Part shown: piece after piece, positions 28,754 through 33,632 of the stretch
Layout: each line of letters begins with the position of its first letter
Numbering within the stretch: the first letter of the stretch is position 1
NCBI RefSeq assembly: GCF_001884045.1
Contig: NZ_MACF01000095.1
Span: 1 to 33,632, forward strand
DNA from: Bacillus mobilis
Lineage (GTDB): Bacteria; Bacillota; Bacilli; Bacillales; Bacillaceae_G
Length of the DNA: 33,632 nucleotides
Direction: 5' to 3'
Notes under the pieces: generated by a model
Told to the model about the DNA's origin: nothing
Database searches by the model: none
What the model saw: only the letters and a program-made list of their open reading frames with translations
Position numbers and translations under genes: made by a program

Positions 28754-28781
28754 TTGCACCGTGCGCGATGTATGGTAGTAT
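28754..28781 (+). promoter_or_regulatory. Possible promoter of ytpP
   Basis: TTGCAC (28754-28759) and TAGTAT (28776-28781) are 16 bp apart, 52 bp before ytpP. The spacer contains the repeated GATGTATGGTAGT. Confidence 0.4.
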
Positions 28782-28833
28782 AAAAGAAAGATTATAACAT
28801 GAAAAAATGCACTCGTTAGAGGAGGAAATATAG

Positions 28834-29148
28834 ATGAAATCATTAGAAAGCATGGAGCAATTCCAACAATTAAAAAATGAAGAGAATGTAGTCTTTATGT
28901 TCTCAGCAGAATGGTGCCCAGACTGCCGTTTTGTAGACCCATTTATGCCAGAAGTAGAAGAGAAATATAGTGATTTCTCATTTTACTATGTAGATCGTGA
29001 TGAGTTTATTGATCTATGCGTAAAATTAGACGTATTTGGCATTCCGAGCTTTGTAGCGTACAATAAAGGTGAAGAAACAGGTCGCTATGTAAACAAAGAC
29101 CGTAAAACACAAGAACAAATCGAAGAGTTTATTGAAGGTTTAAAATAA
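28834..29148 (+). CDS. ytpP: Thioredoxin-like protein YtpP
   Basis: The 104-aa protein has a thioredoxin fold with the redox motif WCPDC in FSAEWCPDCRFVDPFMPEVEEKY. The cis-Pro stretch GIPSFVAYNKGEE follows at about residue 70. It lacks a signal peptide, so it acts in the cytoplasm. AGAGGAGGAAATATAG gives a strong ribosome site. It opens the ytpP-ytpQ-ytpR group as in B. subtilis; a terminator lies between ytpP and ytpQ. Confidence 0.92.
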   Translation: MKSLESMEQFQQLKNEENVVFMFSAEWCPDCRFVDPFMPEVEEKYSDFSFYYVDRDEFIDLCVKLDVFGIPSFVAYNKGEETGRYVNKDRKTQEQIEEFIEGLK

Positions 29149-29175
29149 GGCAATTTGCCAATTGAATTGTAAAAC

Positions 29176-29208
29176 AACCTCTACCTTCGCGGGGGAGGTT
29201 ATTTTTTT
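29176..29208 (+). terminator. Terminator after ytpP
   Basis: AACCTC pairs with GAGGTT with inner CC/GG pairs around TTCGC, followed by A and seven T. Confidence 0.75.
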
Positions 29209-29226
29209 GGAAGGGAGGAAAAAGAG

Positions 29227-30039
29227 ATGAAGATGACAAGTAAAAAGATGAAAGACGAGTTAATGAAGAAATTATCTCGCCCGGAATGGGACTTTCAGTA
29301 TGATAGCGAGAAAGAAGTTCTACGTATAGAGCAAAAAGACTCGAAAAAAGGTATTAACGTATCGCTTCCAGGAGTTGTGGCAAAATGGGAAGTGAATAAA
29401 GAAAAAGCAATTGAAGAGGTTGCTTATTACGTACAAGAAGCGTTAATTGCGATGCATAAAGAAGAAAATAGCGCGGCGAAAATTTTACCTGTTATTCGCT
29501 CTACTTCTTTCCCGAAACAAGCAGAAGAAGGAAATCCGTTTATTATGACGGATCATACAGCGGAAACACGTATTTACTACGCGTTAGATTCGAATAAAAC
29601 GTATCGATTAATTGATGAACGTTTATTACAAAAATTAGGGCTGACAGAGCAACAAGTGCGTGAAATGGCATTATTCAACGCTCGCTCATTAGGTTATGAA
29701 TTTAAACAAGACACAGTAGCAGGGAATACATTCTACTTTTTAAACACAAATGATGGGTATGATGCGACTCGTATTTTAAACGAATCGTTACTACAATCGA
29801 TGCGTGAAAAAATTTCTGGTGATATGGTTGTTGCTGTTCCTCACCAAGATGTATTAATTATTGCTGATATCGTCAACGAAATCGGTTATGATATTATTGC
29901 ACAAATGACAATGAAATTTTTTGCCGAAGGGCATGTTCCGATTACATCACTTTCATTCGTATATGAAGATGGGGACTTTGAACCAATCTTTATTTTAGCG
30001 AAAAATCGGAAGAAGACAGATGGAAAAGAGAAAGGATGA
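29227..30039 (+). CDS. ytpQ: DUF1444 family protein YtpQ
   Basis: The 270-aa cytoplasmic protein belongs to the conserved DUF1444 family, whose function is unknown. Seen features are a Lys-rich N-terminus ([20 protein letters not shown]), a central [13 protein letters not shown] and [11 protein letters not shown], and a C-terminal part with [25 protein letters not shown] and [28 protein letters not shown] precedes the ATG at 29227; an ATG at 29233 is also possible. It overlaps the ytpR region at its 3' end, so the two are coupled. Confidence 0.88.
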   Translation: MKMTSKKMKDELMKKLSRPEWDFQYDSEKEVLRIEQKDSKKGINVSLPGVVAKWEVNKEKAIEEVAYYVQEALIAMHKEENSAAKILPVIRSTSFPKQAEEGNPFIMTDHTAETRIYYALDSNKTYRLIDERLLQKLGLTEQQVREMALFNARSLGYEFKQDTVAGNTFYFLNTNDGYDATRILNESLLQSMREKISGDMVVAVPHQDVLIIADIVNEIGYDIIAQMTMKFFAEGHVPITSLSFVYEDGDFEPIFILAKNRKKTDGKEKG

Positions 30040-30044
30040 ACGAA

Positions 30045-30650
30045 GTGAACGTTTTTTACAACCTTGAAGGAATTGGTGACACTCTAATTGTTGCCTTACA
30101 AGATATTACTTTAGAGAACCGTACTTTTGATCGCAAAGGAGATGTTGCACGCGTATACGATCGTGAAAGCAACGAAACAGCAGGATTCAACATCTTTAAT
30201 GCATCTTCTTACTTAGAAGTAAAAGAAACAGGTAACCTAACATTAACGAAAGAACTTGTAGAACAAATCAACGGAATTTTAGCGAAGAACGGCTTTGAAG
30301 AAACAGTAGAAGCAGATCTTTCTCCGAAATTTGTTGTAGGCTATGTAGCTGAAAAAGAGAAGCATCCAAATGCTGATAAGTTAAACATTTGTAAAGTAGA
30401 AATCGGTACAGAAACATTACAAATCGTATGTGGCGCACCGAACGTTGATGCAGGACAAAAAGTTGTCGTTGCAAAAATCGGCGCTGTAATGCCAAGCGGT
30501 ATGCTAATTAAACCAGCTGAACTTCGCGGTGTTCCTTCTTCTGGAATGATTTGCTCAGCACGTGAATTAGAGCTTCCAGATGCTCCACAAGAAAAAGGTA
30601 TTCTTGTATTAGAAGATAGCTTTGAAGTCGGACAAGAGTTTAAATTTTAA
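30045..30650 (+). CDS. ytpR: tRNA-binding domain protein YtpR (EMAP/PheT-N-like)
   Basis: The 201-aa protein resembles the N-terminal tRNA-binding (OB-fold) domain of phenylalanyl-tRNA synthetase beta. The domain runs from about residue 90: KFVVGYVAEKEKHPNADKLNICKVEIG, LQIVCGAPNVDAGQKVVVAKIGAVMP, PSSGMICSARELELPD. The N-terminal part (NVFYNLEGIGDTLIVAL) is family specific. I used the GTG at 30045, since AAAGGATG is spaced 8 nt away and abuts the upstream ATG at 30036; the longer start adds MNE. It probably binds RNA; the exact role is unknown. Confidence 0.85.
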   Translation: MNVFYNLEGIGDTLIVALQDITLENRTFDRKGDVARVYDRESNETAGFNIFNASSYLEVKETGNLTLTKELVEQINGILAKNGFEETVEADLSPKFVVGYVAEKEKHPNADKLNICKVEIGTETLQIVCGAPNVDAGQKVVVAKIGAVMPSGMLIKPAELRGVPSSGMICSARELELPDAPQEKGILVLEDSFEVGQEFKF

Positions 30651-30660
30651 TTGATGTAAA

Positions 30661-30695
30661 AAAGAGAGGTTGTCCTTTTGGACAGCCTCTCTTTT
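30661..30695 (+). terminator. Terminator of the ytpQ-ytpR unit
   Basis: AAAGAGAGGTTGTCC pairs with GGACAGCCTCTCTTTT (one wobble) around TTTT. Confidence 0.9.
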
Positions 30696-30844
30696 CTATT
30701 GAATCGTTAATATATTGTGAGTTGTAATAGATATATGTAGAAAATCGTTCATATTCATAAGGATGTCACCTTTTTTCTTAAAATCTATATTGTATTTTAT
30801 AAACAAACTAGTTAAAATTTAGAAAAACAGAAGGGGATAGACGT

Positions 30845-31189
30845 ATGAAACAACAACTAAAAATCGCAGAACTTCTGAAACGAATTGAAACTTTAAAACA
30901 ACAAGATATCGAGTTAGGTTCCTATGAAATATATTTGTTTAGTGAAAATGAATTAGAAAAAGGACAAATCGGTTATCGATATGATAAACATAAAAATTCA
31001 TTAATAAGTGAAGAACATGGAAAATGGAAAGAGGAATGGATTGTTATCGGATATGAAACAGATATGGGGGATCCGATTTTCGTAAATGTGTCTGATGATA
31101 CGTATTTAGTTTATACTGCAGAGCGTGGTACAGAGACGTGGCAACCTGTTCACATTGGAAATATGGATGAGATTATAAAACAATTATAA
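30845..31189 (+). CDS. Small SMI1/KNR4 (SUKH)-like protein
   Basis: The 114-aa product has a SUKH-superfamily look in its C-terminal half: WKEEWIVIGYETDMGDPIFVNVSDDTYLVYTAERGTETWQPVHIG, where G-x-G-D-PIFV and VY.A..G.G.W.P are the familiar strands. The N-terminal half (about 55 residues) is helical and charged. SUKH proteins are often immunity proteins of polymorphic toxins, but no toxin gene lies next to it, so a plain cytoplasmic role is as likely. AAGGGGATAGACGT precedes the ATG. The family assignment is from pattern recall. Confidence 0.6.
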   Translation: MKQQLKIAELLKRIETLKQQDIELGSYEIYLFSENELEKGQIGYRYDKHKNSLISEEHGKWKEEWIVIGYETDMGDPIFVNVSDDTYLVYTAERGTETWQPVHIGNMDEIIKQL

Positions 31190-31229
31190 GAAAAACTTTG
31201 AGACCGGTGCAAAGTGATGGGAGAAAAAT

Positions 31230-32186
31230 ATGAAGTATATAAAAATAATGAGCATGATTGCATTCATTGGCATATATATGGGCGGTTGTTCGCAAGAAGA
31301 GCCGAAACAAGAAGTAACATCTTCTATGCAGGAAAAAAACAAAGATAGCAAGGAAGACGCACCGGTAGAAAAGCAGCAAGAAGAACAAGAAAAGAAAGAA
31401 GAATCGCAAGCAGTTCAAACAACTGAGCAAGTGGAGCATAAGCAGGAGGAAGTACCTACCGAGGAAAAGAAAGAGGAAGCTACGCCAGTGCAGCCAGCTG
31501 AGCAACCGCTACAAAATAATGAACAAAAAGTAGAGAGTAATGAAAAGCAAGGAAAGTTTCTTGTCGTTATTGATCCGGGGCATCAACAAAAAGCGAATTT
31601 AAATTTAGAGCCGATTGGGCCAGGAGCAGCGACGCAAAAATATAAAGTGACAGATGGTACAACGGGTGTTGTGACGAAAAAAAGAGAGGCTGTACTTGTA
31701 TTAGAAATGGCTTTCGTATTAAAAGAAAAGTTAGAAGCAAAGGGAATACAAGTATTAATGACGAGAACGTCACAAGATGTGGATATAAGTAATAAAGAAC
31801 GCGCGACATTTGCAAATGATCATAAGGCAAACTTGTTTTTACGTCTTCATGCAGATGGTTCTGAAAATCCGAATCAAAGTGGATTTGCTGTATTAACGCC
31901 GGCAGAGGGAAGTCCGTACACGAAAGAGATTTATGCTGAAAGTCTTCAAATCTCTCAAACGATTGTAAATAAAATGAGAGAGAATCAGAAAGTGAAAGTG
32001 AATGGAATTAAATTCAGGGATGATCTTTCTGGGTTTAATTGGTCCAAAGTACCTGGTGTACTATTAGAACTTGGGTTTATGTCAAATCCTGAAGAAGATA
32101 AAAAATTATCTGACTCGCAGTATGTAAATTCTTTATTGCAAAGTGTAACGGATAGTGTAGAGGAATATCGGAAGAGTAAAGCTTAA
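31230..32186 (+). CDS. N-acetylmuramoyl-L-alanine amidase, lipoprotein (Amidase_3)
   Basis: The 318-aa enzyme cuts the bond between MurNAc and L-Ala of peptidoglycan. The N-terminus is a lipoprotein signal peptide ending in the lipobox-like MGGC (residues 17-20), so it is anchored on the outer face of the membrane. A roughly 85-residue linker rich in Glu, Gln, Lys and Pro follows. The catalytic Amidase_3 domain (from about residue 108) shows VVIDPGHQQK (Zn His), TKKREAVLVLEMA (Zn Glu), LFLRLHADGS (Zn His) and LLELGFMSNPEED (catalytic Glu). GATGGGAG precedes the ATG. It resembles CwlC-type amidases, but the specific function is unknown. A terminator follows at 32185. Confidence 0.88.
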   Translation: MKYIKIMSMIAFIGIYMGGCSQEEPKQEVTSSMQEKNKDSKEDAPVEKQQEEQEKKEESQAVQTTEQVEHKQEEVPTEEKKEEATPVQPAEQPLQNNEQKVESNEKQGKFLVVIDPGHQQKANLNLEPIGPGAATQKYKVTDGTTGVVTKKREAVLVLEMAFVLKEKLEAKGIQVLMTRTSQDVDISNKERATFANDHKANLFLRLHADGSENPNQSGFAVLTPAEGSPYTKEIYAESLQISQTIVNKMRENQKVKVNGIKFRDDLSGFNWSKVPGVLLELGFMSNPEEDKKLSDSQYVNSLLQSVTDSVEEYRKSKA

Positions 32187-32215
32187 ACGCAGTCTTATAT
32201 GTAAGGGTGCGTTTT
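32185..32215 (+). terminator. Terminator after the amidase gene
   Basis: AAACGCA pairs with TGCGTTT, with an inner CTTA/TAAG hairpin, then T residues. It begins at the stop codon. Confidence 0.75.
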
Positions 32216-32296
32216 TCCATATGAAAATACGCGTAAATTAGAATGTTATGGATAAATATGACATGCTTAATTTTACCTGCACTTTTTGCCGAATGC

Positions 32297-32305
32297 TGAT
32301 ACAAT
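32297..32305 (+). promoter_or_regulatory. Possible extended -10 promoter of sftA
   Basis: TGATACAAT (TACAAT at 32300-32305) is an extended -10 box about 37 bp before the start codon. The -35 region (CTGCAC) is weak. Confidence 0.35.
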
Positions 32306-32341
32306 AAAGGATGTTACTATTTAGTAGAAAGAGTGGTAAGC

Positions 32342-33632
32342 ATGTTAGATTGGATGAAAAAGCTGTTTAACAAAGAGGAAGAACAAACAGCGATGAATAA
32401 AGAAGTACCGGAGCAAGTTGAAAGTCAGTCGAAAATTCCTCGTGTAAACCACTACACTGAAGCAAGAGAAGCACAAATGGCAAGTAGGAATGCAGGTAAA
32501 TGCCGTTTTCCATTAGTACCGGATAATGGGTTCGATGAAGAGGATGTTATAGAAGCAGGGTATTTTGAAGAACAACCTGTTCAAGCTGTAACATATGAAG
32601 ATCAGCCTATTCAAAGAGGAATCAAAGTGGAAAGAAGTAGAAGACAGTATGTGGAGAAGGTAGTTTCTACATATGAAGAGCCGGAAATGCAATATGAACC
32701 GGAGCGAGAGCCTGTCGTAAAGAAAGCATCTGCACCTACGCAAGAAAGTAACCGTAGACCATTTCGTCCAACCGAAATGATTTCGCCAATTTACGGATAT
32801 AATCGTCCTTCAGTAGAGAAAAAGGTAGAAAAGCAGGAGGAAGAAAAGGAAAGAGAAGACCTTGAAATATCTGTAGAGGGCAAATCAGTCGTTGATGCAT
32901 GGTTAGAGAAAAAAGGGTATGCATTATCTGATTTCTCAGAAGGACAAGCAACGAATTCTTCCAGTCATGAAGGAGTTGATCAGCAAGATCAACAAAATAA
33001 AAAGGAAGAAAAGTCAGTTGTCGATCAATGGCTAGAGAAAAACGGTTATGAAATTGAACGCCAAGAACCTATAGTAGAAGAAAAAGAAGTGGTTCAAGAA
33101 ATTAGTGCACCGCTGGAACTTCCTGCGGCTGAATTACTTCATGAAACAATTGCTGAGAGCATGGAAGATGCTAAACAAGAAAGTGATGTAGTGGACCGAA
33201 ACATTCTACAAGAGGAATCAGTAGATTCTAAAGTAGAGCACGAGGATACAATATTAACAGAAGAAATTAAGCGTAATACAGAAATAGAACAACCTACTAT
33301 TGAAGTAGAAAAACAAGCACCAGAAGAATCAGTGATTGTTAAAGCAGAAGAGAAACTTGAAGAAACAATCATTGTGGAAATACCAGAAGAAGCGGAAGTA
33401 ATTGCAGAAAAAGAAGCGCCAGAAGAAGTAGAAGTAATTGCAGAAACGGAAGCGCCAGAAGAAGTGGAAGTAATTGCAGAAACGGAAGAGTCAGAAGAAG
33501 TAGAAGTAATTGCAGAAGCAGAAGAGTTAGAAGAAGTAGAAGTAATTGCAGAAGCAGAAGCGCCAGAAGAAGTGGAAGTAATTGCAGAAGCAGAAGAGTC
33601 AGAAGAAGTGGAAGTAATTGCGGAAGCAGAAG
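32342..33632 (+). CDS. sftA: DNA translocase SftA (FtsK/SpoIIIE family), N-terminal part, cut by window end
   Basis: The frame MLDWMKKLFNKEEE runs open for 430 codons to the window edge. Only the non-catalytic N-terminal linker is present; no Walker motifs are in view, so identity rests on position after ytpR and on style. It is strongly acidic and low-complexity. RPFRPTEMISPIYGYNRP (residues 140-157) is a motif I associate with SftA/FtsK linkers. KSVVDAWLEKKGY and KSVVDQWLEKNGY are two copies of a short repeat, and from 33380 an array of 12-residue units runs to the end. SftA is a soluble translocase that helps clear DNA from the division septum. A start site with GAGTGG upstream supports ATG 32342. 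Confidence 0.75.
   Translation, partial: MLDWMKKLFNKEEEQTAMNKEVPEQVESQSKIPRVNHYTEAREAQMASRNAGKCRFPLVPDNGFDEEDVIEAGYFEEQPVQAVTYEDQPIQRGIKVERSRRQYVEKVVSTYEEPEMQYEPEREPVVKKASAPTQESNRRPFRPTEMISPIYGYNRPSVEKKVEKQEEEKEREDLEISVEGKSVVDAWLEKKGYALSDFSEGQATNSSSHEGVDQQDQQNKKEEKSVVDQWLEKNGYEIERQEPIVEEKEVVQEISAPLELPAAELLHETIAESMEDAKQESDVVDRNILQEESVDSKVEHEDTILTEEIKRNTEIEQPTIEVEKQAPEESVIVKAEEKLEETIIVEIPEEAEVIAEKEAPEEVEVIAETEAPEEVEVIAETEESEEVEVIAEAEELEEVEVIAEAEAPEEVEVIAEAEESEEVEVIAEAE
33404..33632 (+). repeat. 36-bp tandem repeat in the sftA N-terminal coding region
   Basis: Six complete units at 33404, 33440, 33476, 33512, 33548 and 33584 and a seventh partial one at 33620 each encode a 12-residue acidic repeat of the form AE(T/A)E(A/E)(P/S/L)EEVEVI. 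A degenerate half unit precedes them from 33380. The array reaches the window end. Confidence 0.85.

Noticed and set aside
30845-31189. Toxin-immunity locus around the SUKH-like gene
   Set aside because: No toxin, LXG, WXG or RHS gene is adjacent; neighbours are ytpR and an amidase.
33404-33632. CRISPR-like regular repeats
   Set aside because: Units are contiguous with no unique spacers and are in frame within an acidic coding region.

Overview
The window is a chromosomal segment of a Bacillus cereus-group organism (B. cereus, B. thuringiensis or B. anthracis type). I infer this from the AT-rich Gram-positive sequence with strong AGGAGG ribosome sites and T-tailed terminators, the BclA-like exosporium collagen protein, sporulation genes (cse60, a glcU-gdh pair), and gene order that matches the B. 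subtilis ytfP-ytgP and ytmP-ytzH-trmB-ytnP-ytzB-ytoP ... ytpP-ytpQ-ytpR-sftA regions from memory. No search was run.

Layout. Positions 1-2280 hold the 3' two-thirds or more of a collagen-like surface protein gene, cut by the window edge. Positions 2436-7557 are a molybdenum cofactor (Moco) block: moaA-moeB, then moaC on the opposite strand, then moeA-mobB-moaE-moaD as tightly overlapping genes. Positions 7651-9763 hold a secreted DUF3888 protein followed by glucose uptake (glcU) and glucose 1-dehydrogenase (gdh). Positions 9837-11321 hold a CarD-type regulator, a small unknown gene with cse60 behind a possible SigmaE promoter, and a DUF3973 protein. Positions 11360-13921 hold a structured repeat-like intergenic stretch, an SRPBCC/ArsR pair with a duplicated operator-like promoter, and a 14-TM MFS exporter. 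Positions 14145-18407 hold a YtfP/BaiN flavoprotein, a MurJ/YtgP lipid II flippase behind a long structured leader, an RsuA-type pseudouridine synthase and a small DeoR-type regulator.

Positions 18765-24502 hold the dipeptidase pepV, the RNA phosphodiesterase thpR, an intracellular type I pullulanase (with a cre-like palindrome upstream), the kinase-like ytmP and the small ytzH. Positions 24735-30650 hold trmB, ytnP, ytzB, ytoP, a DUF84 NTPase, ytpP, ytpQ and ytpR. Positions 30845-33632 hold a SUKH-like small protein, a lipoprotein cell-wall amidase and the 5' part of the DNA translocase gene sftA, which runs off the window and has an acidic 36-bp tandem repeat.

Most of the window is core chromosome. 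I found no prophage, insertion sequence, CRISPR array, defence island, rRNA or tRNA. The most interesting unexplained signals are non-coding: the structured leader of murJ, the tandem operator of the SRPBCC/ArsR promoter, a bcr-type stem-loop at 11398-11453, the TCGATATA repeat family, and a diverged G-rich direct repeat at 28008-28199. The N-terminal repeats of SftA are also unusual.
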